Positions 51,837 through 61,888 of a stretch of DNA of 64,000 nucleotides are shown piece by piece. Position 1 is the first letter of the stretch. Each line of letters starts with the position of its first letter. The position numbers and the translations under genes are program-made. Under the pieces are notes generated by a model. It worked only from the letters and a program-made list of their open reading frames with translations. It was not told the origin of the DNA and made no database searches. Origin of the DNA: Methylobacteriaceae bacterium (GTDB lineage: Bacteria > Pseudomonadota > Alphaproteobacteria > Rhizobiales > Beijerinckiaceae); NCBI GenBank assembly GCA_020638195.1, contig JACKJC010000001.1, positions 609,001 to 673,000 of the forward strand, in the 5' to 3' direction.

Positions 51837-52976
51837 ATGTCGAAGCGCGACTTCTACGAAATCCTGGGCGTCCAGCGCACCGTCACCGAGGTCGAGCTGA
51901 AATCGGCCTTCCGGAAGGCGGCCATGCAGTGCCATCCCGATCGCAATCCCGGCGACAAGGCGGCCGAGGCCCGGTTCAAGGAAGTCAACGAAGCCTATCA
52001 GATCCTGTCCGACGGCCAGAAGCGCGCGGCTTACGACCGCTTCGGCCATGCCGCCTTCGAGCAGGGCGGCGGCGGGCCGGGCGGTTTCGGCATGGGCGAG
52101 GGTTTCGCCTCCTCCATGGCCGACATTTTCGACGATCTGTTCGGCGACGTCATGGGCCGGCGCGGCCAGCGCGGGGGCGGCCGCGAGCGCGGATCGGACC
52201 TGCGCTACAATCTCGAGATCTCGCTGGAAGAAGCCTTTTCCGGCAAGACGGCGCAACTCAAGGTCCCGACCTCGATCACCTGCGAGGCCTGCGCGGGCTC
52301 CGGCGCGAAGGCCGGCTCCAAGCCCAAGGCCTGCGCGACCTGCGGCGGCCACGGACGGGTGCGCGCCCAGCAGGGCTTTTTCGCGATAGAGCGCACCTGC
52401 CCGGCCTGTCATGGCCGCGGCGAGCGCATCGACGATCCCTGCACGGCTTGCGCGGGCGCGGGCCGCGTGACGAAGGAACGCAATCTCTCCGTCAACATCC
52501 CGCAGGGCGTCGAGGACGGCACCCGGATCCGGCTCGCCGGCGAGGGCGAGGCCGGCGTGCGCGGCGGGCCCTCGGGCGATCTCTATATCTTCCTGTCGAT
52601 CAAGCCGCACGCCATGTTCCACCGCGACGGCGCCGATCTGTACTGCCGCGTGCCGATCTCCATGGTGCAGGCGACGATCGGCGGCGAATTCGAGATCGGT
52701 ACGCTCGACGGCGCGCAATCCAAGGTGAAAGTGCCCGAGGGCACCCAGACCGGCCGCCAGTTCAAGATCCGCGGCAAGGGCATGCCGGTCCTGCGTTCCC
52801 GCGATTTCGGCGACCTCTATGTGCAGGCCGTGGTCGAGACGCCGCAAAACCTCACCCGCCGCCAGCGCGAGCTTCTGGCCGAATTCGACAAGGAATCTTC
52901 GCACAAGACCCAGCCGGAATCGGCGGGCTTTTTCGCGAAGATGAAGGATTTTCTCGACAATATCGGCGGCCAGTAG
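51837..52976 (+). CDS. dnaJ: Molecular chaperone DnaJ (Hsp40)
   Basis: A 379-residue type I Hsp40. The J domain (about 1-70) holds HPD at 33-35. A Gly/Phe-rich region (GGGGPGGFGMGEGF) follows. The zinc-binding domain has four CxxCxGxG modules, CEACAGSG, CATCGGHG, CPACHGRG and CTACAGAG, and the client-binding C-terminal domain comes last. It works with DnaK. The start is 1 nt past the preceding stop. Confidence 0.97.
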   Translation: MSKRDFYEILGVQRTVTEVELKSAFRKAAMQCHPDRNPGDKAAEARFKEVNEAYQILSDGQKRAAYDRFGHAAFEQGGGGPGGFGMGEGFASSMADIFDDLFGDVMGRRGQRGGGRERGSDLRYNLEISLEEAFSGKTAQLKVPTSITCEACAGSGAKAGSKPKACATCGGHGRVRAQQGFFAIERTCPACHGRGERIDDPCTACAGAGRVTKERNLSVNIPQGVEDGTRIRLAGEGEAGVRGGPSGDLYIFLSIKPHAMFHRDGADLYCRVPISMVQATIGGEFEIGTLDGAQSKVKVPEGTQTGRQFKIRGKGMPVLRSRDFGDLYVQAVVETPQNLTRRQRELLAEFDKESSHKTQPESAGFFAKMKDFLDNIGGQ

Positions 52977-53017
52977 ACCCGGCCTTACTGTGACGCTTTC
53001 TTGACGCCGCCCGCCGG

Positions 53018-53839
53018 TTGCGCAAATTTGGGGTTGAGGAGCCCGTTCCAGTCTTGAGCGTCAAACCCCTGCGCACCAATGCGCGCCGCGCCGCGCCGAA
53101 CCGCATGAAGTTCGAGGAGCGCTTTGCCGACGAGGCGCGCTTTATCAAGTCGTGGTTCGATTCCCCGCTCACGACCGGCGCGGTGACGCCGTCGGGCCGC
53201 TTTCTCGCGCGCGCCATGGCGCGCTGCGTCGATCCGCAGGCGCAAGGCCTGATCGTCGAACTGGGGCCTGGCACCGGTCCGGTCACCGAGGCGCTTATCG
53301 CCCGTGGCGTGCCGGCCGAAAAGCTCGTGCTCGTCGAGTATGATCCCGCTTTCTGCAAGCTGCTCGAACGGCGCTTCCCCGGCGTGCAGGTGCTGCGCGG
53401 CGACGCCTATCGGCTCAAGGACACGCTGAAACACCTCGAGGGCGAGGCCATTTCTACGGTCGTGTCCAGCCTGCCGCTGCTGACGCGCCCCGAGCGCGAG
53501 CGCTTGCTGCTTCTCGACGACGCCTTCGCGTTGATGGGCGCGGAGGGCTCGTTCGTGCAATTCACTTATGGCCTCGTCTCGCCGATGCCACTTAAGTCGA
53601 GCCTGCGCGCCGCCGCCGATTATCGCGGCGAAGTGTCGAACCCGGTCTGGCTGAACCTGCCGCCGGCCCGTGTCTGGCGCTACACCCGCGCCGACGCCCG
53701 GGGCGTGCAGCTGGTCACGCATCTGCGCCGCCACAACGAACTCGCCCCCGCCTTCAAGGCCTTCCGCCAGAAGCAGGTCGAGCCGGCCCTCGCCTTCCTG
53801 AAGAAATTCGCGGACGGCCCGCGCGACGGGCGGCGCTGA
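53018..53839 (+). CDS. Phospholipid N-methyltransferase / rRNA adenine dimethylase-like protein
   Basis: A SAM-dependent methyltransferase of up to 273 aa. It has motif I IVELGPGTGPVTEALIARG, an acidic loop VEYDPAFCKLLERRFPGV and VSSLPLLTRPERE in the place of the NPPY-type motif. This matches PmtA-like phosphatidylethanolamine methyltransferases more than KsgA. The N-terminus is uncertain: TTG 53018 is listed, and TTG 53054 or ATG 53105 (MKFEERFADEARF) are alternatives; the last gives 244 aa. The position after dnaK-dnaJ and before pyrF is common in relatives. Confidence 0.82.
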   Translation: MRKFGVEEPVPVLSVKPLRTNARRAAPNRMKFEERFADEARFIKSWFDSPLTTGAVTPSGRFLARAMARCVDPQAQGLIVELGPGTGPVTEALIARGVPAEKLVLVEYDPAFCKLLERRFPGVQVLRGDAYRLKDTLKHLEGEAISTVVSSLPLLTRPERERLLLLDDAFALMGAEGSFVQFTYGLVSPMPLKSSLRAAADYRGEVSNPVWLNLPPARVWRYTRADARGVQLVTHLRRHNELAPAFKAFRQKQVEPALAFLKKFADGPRDGRR

Positions 53840-53842
53840 GCC

Positions 53843-54292
53843 TCACCCCTCGATCTTGTCCGCCCTGGCCTCGGCCGCGCCCGCCGCGTGAAGCCGGTCG
53901 AGCGTCGCGGTGAGGCCGGTCGTGTCGGGATAGATGCCCAGGTAGGTCATCTTGCCCCAGGCGAGCCGCACGACGTGGACGCCGGGCGTGTGCGTCCTGA
54001 CGCCGCCAGCCGAATTCGTCTCCATCCAGTCCACCGAAACCAGCGTGTTCCAGGGCGGCCCCGAGATCCGGATCGCCCGGAGGTCGAAGGCGATGTCGGG
54101 GAGCAAGCGGTACAGGCGCGCATACCAGTCGCGTGTCGCGGCGAGGCTCGTGCGCCGGCCGCCGAGCGCGTGGTCGCCGAGGAAGAAATGCTCGAATTTC
54201 GACGCGAGCCCGCCGAGCACCGGCTCTGCGTCGCCGTCGCTGACGGCGGCGGACAAATCTTCGACGCGACGGCGAACAATCGAATGATACAT
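53843..54292 (-). CDS. NTF2/SnoaL-like protein
   Basis: A 149-residue protein of the NTF2-like (SnoaL) fold, with an N-terminal helix (VRRRVEDLSAAVSDGDAEPV) and LYRLLPDIAFDLRAIRISGP, typical of ketosteroid-isomerase-like proteins. Function is unknown; such proteins bind small ligands. The start is taken as ATG 54292. It is divergent from an HxlR-type regulator gene, with the regulator's likely operators in between, so it is probably controlled by that regulator. Confidence 0.8.
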   Translation of the reverse strand: MYHSIVRRRVEDLSAAVSDGDAEPVLGGLASKFEHFFLGDHALGGRRTSLAATRDWYARLYRLLPDIAFDLRAIRISGPPWNTLVSVDWMETNSAGGVRTHTPGVHVVRLAWGKMTYLGIYPDTTGLTATLDRLHAAGAAEARADKIEG

Positions 54293-54304
54293 GACGCGCC
54301 TATG

Positions 54305-54350
54305 GTTCAATGATTGAACTTAGTTTATCATGTCAGTTCAATGATGCAAC
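54305..54350. promoter_or_regulatory. Putative HxlR operators in a divergent promoter region
   Basis: GTTCAAT-G-ATTGAAC (54305-54319) is a perfect palindrome, and GTTCAATGATGCAAC (54336-54350) is a second, imperfect copy starting 31 bp later, about three helical turns. They lie between the NTF2-like and HxlR genes. Confidence 0.65.
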
Positions 54351-54367
54351 TCAGTGGGGTAAGCGCA

Positions 54368-54874
54368 TTGGAACGGACGAGCTTCGCGGACATTCCCTGT
54401 TCGCTGGCGCGCAGCCTCGAGGCGATAGGCGACTGGTGGTCGCCGCTGATCCTGCGCGACCTATTCCTGGGCGTGCGACGTTTCGGCGAACTCGTCGAGG
54501 ACCTCGGCATTTCCCGCAACCTGCTGACACGCAGGCTCGTCGCGCTCGAAGAAGCCGGCATCGTGCGGCGCGAGCCCTACGAAACGCGCCCGCCGCGCTA
54601 CGAATATGCGCTCACCGAGGCCGGCCTCGAACTCGTGCCGATCCTCGTCGCGCTGACCGCCTGGGGAGATCGGTGGAAGGCGCCGCGCAAGGGCGCGCCG
54701 ATCGAATTCGTTCACACGGATTGCGGCCACAGGCTCCGCCCGCGCATCGTCTGCGCGGATTGTTCCGGCGAGATTTCGCACGACAATCTTCGCCCGATGC
54801 CGGGACCCGGCGCGCGCGCGGCGCGCGGCACGAAAGTTATCGCTCGCAAGCTCGCAGGGACGGCGGGGCTTTGA
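54368..54874 (+). CDS. HxlR family transcriptional regulator
   Basis: A winged-helix regulator of about 168 aa. The family opening ERTSFADIPCSLARSLEAIG is followed by GDWWSPLILRDLFLGVRRFG and GISRNLLTRRLVALEEAGIV. The C-terminus has a short cysteine-containing tail (HTDCGHRLRPRIVCADC), possibly metal-binding, as in some HxlR proteins. The TTG at 54368 fits the family N-terminus and GGGG ahead; upstream ATGs at 54341 lie in the second operator copy. It likely represses the divergent NTF2-like gene and itself. Confidence 0.85.
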   Translation: MERTSFADIPCSLARSLEAIGDWWSPLILRDLFLGVRRFGELVEDLGISRNLLTRRLVALEEAGIVRREPYETRPPRYEYALTEAGLELVPILVALTAWGDRWKAPRKGAPIEFVHTDCGHRLRPRIVCADCSGEISHDNLRPMPGPGARAARGTKVIARKLAGTAGL

Positions 54875-54933
54875 GGTTGCCGCGACCGCCGAGATTTGCG
54901 ATTGGCCGCTGACGGAATTTTCTGGAGCGCTGC

Positions 54934-55671
54934 ATGTCCGACCCGATCACCCCCCGCGACCGCCTGATCGTCGCGCTCGACGTGCCGGGCGCGACCGAGG
55001 CGCGCGACATGCTCGCGAAGCTCGGCGACAGCGTCAGCTTCTACAAGATCGGCATGGAGCTGATCTATGGCGGGGCCGGCTTCGATATCGCGCGCGAACT
55101 GATCGCAGAGGGCAAGAAGGTCTTCATCGACCTCAAGCTGCATGACATCCCCAACACGGTGGAGCGCGCCACGCGCCAGCTCGCCGGTCTCGGCGCGACC
55201 TTCGCCACCGTCCACGCCTATCCGCAGACCATGGCGGCGGCCAAGCGCGGCGCGACCGGGTCGGGGCTGAAGCTGCTCGCCGTCACCGTCATGACTTCCT
55301 ACGACGATGCGGATTTGCAGAGCGCTGGTTACGCCTTCGGCGTGCGCGACCTCATCGCCCGCCGCGCGCTCCAGGCGCGTGAGGCCGGCGTCGACGGCCT
55401 CATCCTGTCGCCGGAAGAGGCCGAGGCCATGCGCGAATTGCTGGGCCCCGACATGCTGCTGGTGACGCCGGGCGTCCGCCCGGCAGGCGCGGCGCTCGGC
55501 GACCAGAAGCGGGTGATGACGCCGACGCTGGCGCTGGCCGCCGGCGCCGACCATATCGTGGTCGGACGTCCGGTGACGGAGGCCGCCGACCCAAAGGCCG
55601 CAGCAGACGCGATCGTGGCGGAGATCGAGACGGGACTGGCCCTGCGCGGCAAGCGCAACCGGGTCTCCTGA
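54934..55671 (+). CDS. pyrF: Orotidine 5'-phosphate decarboxylase
   Basis: A 245-residue TIM-barrel enzyme that decarboxylates OMP to UMP. The signature LIVALDVPGATEARDML opens it, and the catalytic motif FIDLKLHDIPNTVERATRQ holds the D-x-K-x2-D residues. VTPGVRPAGAALGDQKRVMT near the end is the phosphate-binding region. It is followed by a short hairpin and the DUF1330 gene. Confidence 0.96.
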   Translation: MSDPITPRDRLIVALDVPGATEARDMLAKLGDSVSFYKIGMELIYGGAGFDIARELIAEGKKVFIDLKLHDIPNTVERATRQLAGLGATFATVHAYPQTMAAAKRGATGSGLKLLAVTVMTSYDDADLQSAGYAFGVRDLIARRALQAREAGVDGLILSPEEAEAMRELLGPDMLLVTPGVRPAGAALGDQKRVMTPTLALAAGADHIVVGRPVTEAADPKAAADAIVAEIETGLALRGKRNRVS

Positions 55672-55687
55672 GGCCAAAAACGCAAAA

Positions 55688-55712
55688 CGCCGGGCGTACA
55701 TCCGGCCCGGCG
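55688..55712. terminator. Hairpin after pyrF
   Basis: A perfect stem CGCCGGGC (55688-55695) and GCCCGGCG (55705-55712), 16 bp past the pyrF stop. It lacks a T-tract. Confidence 0.45.
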
Positions 55713-55796
55713 CGCAATCCGCTCTCAACTCATACGCATCGAGCGGATGAAAGAGATATAGTGGTCAAACATGACAAAACAATGAAGGCGGGAACG

Positions 55797-56102
55797 ATGG
55801 CCAAAGGATATTGGATCGGGCATGTCGATGTCGCGGACCCCGAGGGCTACAAGGCCTATGTCGCGGCCAACGCCATAGCATTTTCAAAATATGGCGCGAA
55901 ATTCCTCGTGCGCGGCGGCAAGAGCGAGGGGCCGGAAGGCCAGCTCCGCTCGCGCCATGTGGTGCTGGAATTCGACTCCTACGAAAAGGCCGTCGCCTGC
56001 TATCATTCCACCGAATATCAGGCCGCGATCAAGTTGCGGACGCCGGTCTCGACCGGCGACATCGTGATCGTCGAGGGCTACGACGGCCCGCAGCCGGCCT
56101 GA
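55797..56102 (+). CDS. DUF1330 domain protein
   Basis: A 101-residue dimeric alpha-beta barrel-like protein with AKGYWIGHVDVADPEGYKAY at the N-terminus, YGAKFLVRGGKSEGPEGQ and VLEFDSYEKAVACYHSTEYQ, the standard DUF1330 pattern. Function is not established. The start is ATG 55797 with GGGA ahead. It overlaps the next gene by 1 nt. The position after pyrF is common in Hyphomicrobiales. Confidence 0.88.
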   Translation: MAKGYWIGHVDVADPEGYKAYVAANAIAFSKYGAKFLVRGGKSEGPEGQLRSRHVVLEFDSYEKAVACYHSTEYQAAIKLRTPVSTGDIVIVEGYDGPQPA

Positions 56103-56464
56103 TGGCGCGCGCGCTGGCGATCGCTGCCGCCGCCCTCTTGCTGGCATTCGCGCCTGCGCAGGCCGGACCGCGCTCAATCGGCGATTGCGAGAAGATATCC
56201 GAGGCCGACGCCTACAATCGTTGCCTCGCGGCCTTCGGGCCTGCGGCGCACGGCGGCCGGGTTTCCCGCGAAATTCCGGCGGGCGCCGATCGCGCGCCAG
56301 CTCGCGCTGCGCCGGCGGCGCGCCGTGGCGGCCGAGCCCGACCGCCGTGGCTGGCGGCGCGTCAGGCCGAAGGCCGCCGTCGCATGATGGAACGGAGACG
56401 CGGCATCGTGACGGAACGTCGCGGCGGCCGCATGCGCGCGACGATCGACCTCAAACGGAAGTAA
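56102..56464 (+). CDS. Secreted arginine-rich protein, unknown function
   Basis: A 120-residue protein. The N-terminal hydrophobic segment (LAIAAAALLLAFAPAQAGP) is a signal peptide. A short part with two cysteines (IGDCEKISEADAYNRCLAAF) follows, then a strongly basic tail rich in Arg (RRMMERRRGIVTERRGGRMR). No family was recognised. The ATG overlaps the DUF1330 stop by 1 nt. Confidence 0.7.
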   Translation: MARALAIAAAALLLAFAPAQAGPRSIGDCEKISEADAYNRCLAAFGPAAHGGRVSREIPAGADRAPARAAPAARRGGRARPPWLAARQAEGRRRMMERRRGIVTERRGGRMRATIDLKRK

Positions 56465-56473
56465 TCTGTCCGC

Positions 56474-56800
56474 TCACGGGCACTGCGCCTGGGAAATCAT
56501 CGCCTGAAAATCGGCGATCGATCCCTTCATCTGGCTGACAGCGCCTTCGCGCGCATCCGGCGCCGTGCAGCGCGAGAAGACGACGCTCGCCTTCTGCATG
56601 ACGTCGATATGGCGTCGCCACGCCGAGCACCTCTTGGCCGGGTCGCCATTGCGTTGCAGATCGATCATGGCGGCCGCGAAGGACCGGTCGACGGAGGCCA
56701 GATCGCGCGAGCACTGGCTGACTTCCACAGGCTTGGCGATGGTCGCCGCCAGCGCTGGGCCGGCGACGACCAAGGCGGACACGAGTATCAATGTACGCAT
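56474..56800 (-). CDS. Small secreted protein, unknown function
   Basis: A 108-residue protein with a signal peptide (MRTLILVSALVVAGPALAAT). Four cysteines (SQCSRDL, AKRCSAW, SRCTAPD and AQCP at the C-terminus) could form two disulfides. The rest is helical and polar. No family was recognised. The start is ATG 56800 with GGGGGAG upstream. It is convergent with the arginine-rich gene. Confidence 0.72.
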   Translation of the reverse strand: MRTLILVSALVVAGPALAATIAKPVEVSQCSRDLASVDRSFAAAMIDLQRNGDPAKRCSAWRRHIDVMQKASVVFSRCTAPDAREGAVSQMKGSIADFQAMISQAQCP

Positions 56801-57006
56801 GATCAAGAGCTCCCCCAAGCTCAGGACACGTCGGACTATTCCACGCGCTGGGGTAAAGTGATGTGCCAATTCACACATTTCAATCTCACAAAAATGACAG
56901 CTGCGCGTGATTAACGGGCCGGAGCCCGGACATCGCGCCGGTTCGAAAATTCGAGCGTCCGTCCTTGAAAATTAGAGACGGACGAGAATCGGGTTTGTGC
57001 TGAAAA
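56801..57006. other. Intergenic region with a hairpin past fumarase
   Basis: No gene was seen. An inverted repeat CGTCCGTC (56956-56963) and GACGGACG (56977-56984) lies downstream of the leftward fumarase stop at 57007 and may help end its transcript; there is no long T-tract on that strand. Confidence 0.4.
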
Positions 57007-58623
<1,617 letters not shown>

Positions 58624-58715
58624 GGGAAGCCCCGGTCGCGTGGATTTGCGGGTTTTCTAGGCCCGCGGGGGCAGGAAGGGAAGGGGACTCTTTGCTTACT
58701 TTCCCCTAGCGAAAT

Positions 58716-59501
58716 TCATAAGAGAATTTGCTGACTTGTACTCGCTTGTCGCTGTACAGCCGGTCTCGGCCATTCGTCCCACGTCCTTCCATCCAACGTT
58801 CGTCCCGTTGCTTTCTTGTTTGTGCCTCCCCACTGCTTGAAATGAAATGGAACGTTTTGAGCAATGCAGTGATCGCGAATCTCCCGAACCCATTCTGGGC
58901 GCATTACCCTCGCATCTGGGCCGCTCTCTCCACCGGCTATTACCCAATCAATTCCGTTAAGATCCAACCGTCCTAACGGGCCTATAAGAGGCTCCAATGA
59001 CAAGAATTTCGTTTGAGCTCCTGTGTTGCGGAGCGTTTCTATCCTGTGCTTGTAATCCTCCGACTCAACGCTAACACCCATCCAGACATTAGCGCTCCAG
59101 ATCCCGTTGTCCTCAAACTCACGAATTCGTTCTGGGCGTTTAGTTAAAACCTGATATTGGTGCTGCGGAGTCTCCCGCATCACGCGGAATACCTTGAGTA
59201 CAAAATCGTAGTCGACATCTTCGTGGAATAGATCTGACATGCTGTTTACAAATATACGACGCCCGCGTTTCCATCGCTTGGGGATATCTAATGCATCATT
59301 ATCTAGCCGAATCTGGCCGGTCCAAACATGACGTTTTCCCGAAATCCGCGTCGTGCCAGCGTATTTCTTTTGCCCCATGGCTTGCAGACGTGCCGCCAAA
59401 CGCATCGCGTAACAATTTGTGCAACCGGGCGAGATGATCGAGCATCCCGCGACGGGGTTCCACGTAGCGTCGGTCCACTCGATAGGGGAAGGTTGAGCCA
59501 T
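58716..59501 (-). CDS. Phage Gp37/Gp68 family (DUF5131) three-Cys-motif protein
   Basis: A 261-residue protein. The N-terminal SPIEWTDATWNPVAGCSIIS opens the family, with C20, C27 and C30 (C-x6-C-x2-C) resembling a variant radical-SAM cluster site. Later segments include FVNSMSDLFHEDVDYDFVLK, VLTKRPERIREFEDNGIWSA, VSVESEDYKHRIETL and VIAGGESGPDARVMRPEWV, and a second Cys/His (IAQNVPFHFKQWG) region. The ATG directly abuts the TcmP stop, so the pair forms one unit. Function is not established; it is known from phages and mobile regions. Base composition is visibly more AT-rich than flanks. Confidence 0.88.
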   Translation of the reverse strand: MAQPSPIEWTDATWNPVAGCSIISPGCTNCYAMRLAARLQAMGQKKYAGTTRISGKRHVWTGQIRLDNDALDIPKRWKRGRRIFVNSMSDLFHEDVDYDFVLKVFRVMRETPQHQYQVLTKRPERIREFEDNGIWSANVWMGVSVESEDYKHRIETLRNTGAQTKFLSLEPLIGPLGRLDLNGIDWVIAGGESGPDARVMRPEWVREIRDHCIAQNVPFHFKQWGGTNKKATGRTLDGRTWDEWPRPAVQRQASTSQQILL

Positions 59502-60638
59502 CTAACTTTTCTTGGCTGGAGGGAAAGTGACCATTGTCCTCTCGGCGAATGTCCGTTCGCCTAGACGCATCTGTCGTTTCGCCATCGGAGGATTGGCCGT
59601 GATGCGCCCTTCAGTTTCGAGCTTGTTGAGCGCATGGCGATAGTTTTTTTGTATATAGGGCGTATCGACGTTATGCCGAGCGAAAATCTCGCCAAAGGTA
59701 AGCGATTTGCCTGCAAACGTATTACACAGGTCGGACGAAAGTTGCTTGAGTGGACGAGAAAGCGAAAATAGCAGCGGGGTACTTGCATCGGCAGGGCTGT
59801 ATTGAAAAGACGGGACGCCTTCATCTTCAGTGGAGCTTTCTCGTGCCATTATATCCTTCATAATTCCATAACCAAGTGAATGCTTTGAGACAAAAACGAG
59901 CGCGTGAGATGTTCGCTTTCCATCAACTCGTTTAAATTTAAAAGGCAAAACATATGGAGCGCCGATGTCTTTAAGGGAGTTGGCCAATTCTTCAAGAATA
60001 TATACCTCGCGTTTTGCGGGCGATTTATTTCGGACGTAGTCACGCATTTTCTCGGCGCGCTCCTCGCCAAATAGCGCGTCCATGTGTTTTGCTACTAACG
60101 GGTTTGATATTCCGGCATTAATTCTGCCATAGTTGAAAAAGAAAACAGAGTCGGACCCCCAATCCTTAATCATCGCCCGGATAAATTTCGCAGATAAGCC
60201 TTTGTAACCAAAGGGATCAACAAACGAGAAAGTCGGGCACATTTTGGTTGACGAGAACATTTTTTCAGCATCTGAATCGACTTCGGAACAATAAATCGTA
60301 GGCTGATTTTTGAGTGATGAAATATTATCGATTTCGGATATTGCGACTTTTAAAGATGCAACGTTTTCTGGATCCTTGTCGTTGAACAGAGTAACCAAGC
60401 TATCTCGAAGGGTCGGATTACGAAGTGCATTTTCCAAAATCATGATTGGGGTCGATTTCGATCCATCCGTATATCGTCCTGGACCACAAAATAAATCGAT
60501 ATAAGCGATCTTCGGATCGCGCGAATATCTCTTCGCGGTTCCGAGCATGACACCGCTCCATGCGTCGAAATATTTAGCTACAATCCGAGCTTTGACTTCT
60601 GATTGTTCCTTTTGTTCAGAGAAAAATTTATTTGCCAT
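59502..60638 (-). CDS. tcmP: Three-Cys-motif partner protein TcmP
   Basis: A 378-residue protein of the TcmP family, defined by co-occurrence with the three-Cys-motif Gp37/Gp68-type protein. The N-terminal EQSEVKARIVAKYFDAWSGV is followed by a Rossmann-like motif IAYIDLFCGPGRYTDG (residues 45-59) that resembles the SAM-binding motif of methyltransferases. PTFSFVDPFGYKGLSAKFIR and DSVFFFNYGRINAGI are further family positions. The C-terminal third has a winged-helix look (SLTFGEIFARHNVDTPYIQK). Codon use and AT content differ from the flanking genes, which suggests transfer. Confidence 0.88.
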   Translation of the reverse strand: MANKFFSEQKEQSEVKARIVAKYFDAWSGVMLGTAKRYSRDPKIAYIDLFCGPGRYTDGSKSTPIMILENALRNPTLRDSLVTLFNDKDPENVASLKVAISEIDNISSLKNQPTIYCSEVDSDAEKMFSSTKMCPTFSFVDPFGYKGLSAKFIRAMIKDWGSDSVFFFNYGRINAGISNPLVAKHMDALFGEERAEKMRDYVRNKSPAKREVYILEELANSLKDIGAPYVLPFKFKRVDGKRTSHALVFVSKHSLGYGIMKDIMARESSTEDEGVPSFQYSPADASTPLLFSLSRPLKQLSSDLCNTFAGKSLTFGEIFARHNVDTPYIQKNYRHALNKLETEGRITANPPMAKRQMRLGERTFAERTMVTFPPAKKS

Positions 60639-60759
60639 ATGATCGGCCTTCTCGTCGGCTTATAAGAAGTCGTATGAAAACGAACCATGAACACGATAGC
60701 ATGGTAAGCGCAATGGCGAAAGCAGCTACGTCAAACCGACTGCTGAAAACTAGAAGTAC

Positions 60760-61725
60760 TTACGGATGCAGCACGATCCGCCCGATCGCGCGCCGCTCGG
60801 CGATGTCGCGCAGCGCCTGCGCCGCCTGCTCGAGCGGATAGGCCTTGCTGACATGGGGCCGCAAAACCCTGGTCAGCGCCTCCATCTCAGGATTCTCGCG
60901 CACCCGTACCTCGGGGAACTGCCGGACGTATTCGCCGGCGCGCACGCCGATCAGCGTGACGCATTTGATGAGCATGCGATTGGCGGGATAGTTCGGGATG
61001 GCGCCGGCAAAGCCGATCAGCAGGATGCGCCCGGCGAAGGCGATGGCGCGCAGCGCGACCTCGGCCGGCAGGCCCACGGGATCGTAGATGCAATGGACGC
61101 CCTTGCCGCCCGTGAGCGCCTTCACCGTGTCGTCGATTTTCTGGTCCGAGGAATTGATCGTGTGCGTCGCGCCTGCCGCCTTTGCCGCCGCGCATTTCTC
61201 CGCCGTCGAGCAAACCGCGAAAACCTCGGCGCCGATATGCGCGGCCAGCGCCACCGCCGCCATGCCGACGCCGCCGGCCGCGCCGGTGATCAGCACGCGC
61301 TCGCCCTTCTGGAGGCGGCCCTGCGTGATCAGCCCATGATAGGAGGTCACGAGCCCCACCGAATAGGTCGCGGCCTCATCGTAGCTGTAGTGCGATGGCG
61401 CGGGCACGATCTCGTTCGGCGCGCCGACGCCCTGCTCGGCAAAGCAACCGGTCTTGCGCCGCAGGATCACGCGGTCGCCGATTTTCACCTTCGCGCCGTC
61501 TGAAACCTCGATCACTTCGCCCGCCGATTCGAAGCCGGGCACGAATGGCAGCGGCGGCTTGAACTGATATTTGCCGGCGACCATCAGCAGGTCGGGAAAA
61601 TTCACGCCGCAGGAACGGATGCGCACGCGCGCCTGGCCCGGCTGCAGGGCGGGCGCTTCGAATTCCTCGATGCGGAGGACGTCGGGGCCGCCCAGTTCGG
61701 GGCAGACGATTGCGCGGTATTTCAT
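60760..61725 (-). CDS. Quinone oxidoreductase-like MDR family protein
   Basis: A 321-residue medium-chain reductase of the zeta-crystallin/quinone oxidoreductase group. It has VRIRSCGVNFPDLLMVAGKY, PFVPGFESAGEVIEV, and the NADPH motif VLITGAAGGVGMAAVALAAH, with IGRIVLHP at the C-terminus. No zinc ligands. It likely reduces quinones or enoyl substrates with NADPH; the exact substrate is unknown. It lies downstream of the feruloyl-CoA synthetase gene on the same strand, across a palindromic repeat. Confidence 0.9.
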   Translation of the reverse strand: MKYRAIVCPELGGPDVLRIEEFEAPALQPGQARVRIRSCGVNFPDLLMVAGKYQFKPPLPFVPGFESAGEVIEVSDGAKVKIGDRVILRRKTGCFAEQGVGAPNEIVPAPSHYSYDEAATYSVGLVTSYHGLITQGRLQKGERVLITGAAGGVGMAAVALAAHIGAEVFAVCSTAEKCAAAKAAGATHTINSSDQKIDDTVKALTGGKGVHCIYDPVGLPAEVALRAIAFAGRILLIGFAGAIPNYPANRMLIKCVTLIGVRAGEYVRQFPEVRVRENPEMEALTRVLRPHVSKAYPLEQAAQALRDIAERRAIGRIVLHP

Positions 61726-61752
61726 GGGCGGTCCAGATTGGTGTGGCGGCGC

Positions 61753-61878
61753 GGCCCCCTCCCTGGCCCTCCCCCACTTCGCGGGAGAGGGGACGGCAGG
61801 CGCCCGCGATCACAAGTCTAGTTGAAGTCGCTAGTCTTCTCCCTCTCCCGCAAAGCGGGGGAGGGCGGGGAGGGGGCC
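61753..61878. repeat. Palindromic repeat (CCCTCCCCC family)
   Basis: GGCCCCCTCCCTGGCCCTCCCCCACTTCGCGGGAGAGGGG at the left is mirrored by CCCTCTCCCGCAAAGCGGGGGAGGGCGGGGAGGGGGCC. It lies between the oxidoreductase start and the feruloyl-CoA synthetase stop. Confidence 0.85.
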
Positions 61879-61888
61879 ATGCCGCATC

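Noticed and set aside
58690..60755. Prophage or integrative element around the TcmP pair
   Set aside because: No integrase, tRNA target, structural phage genes or clear direct repeats at the edges were found; only composition and gene family suggest transfer.
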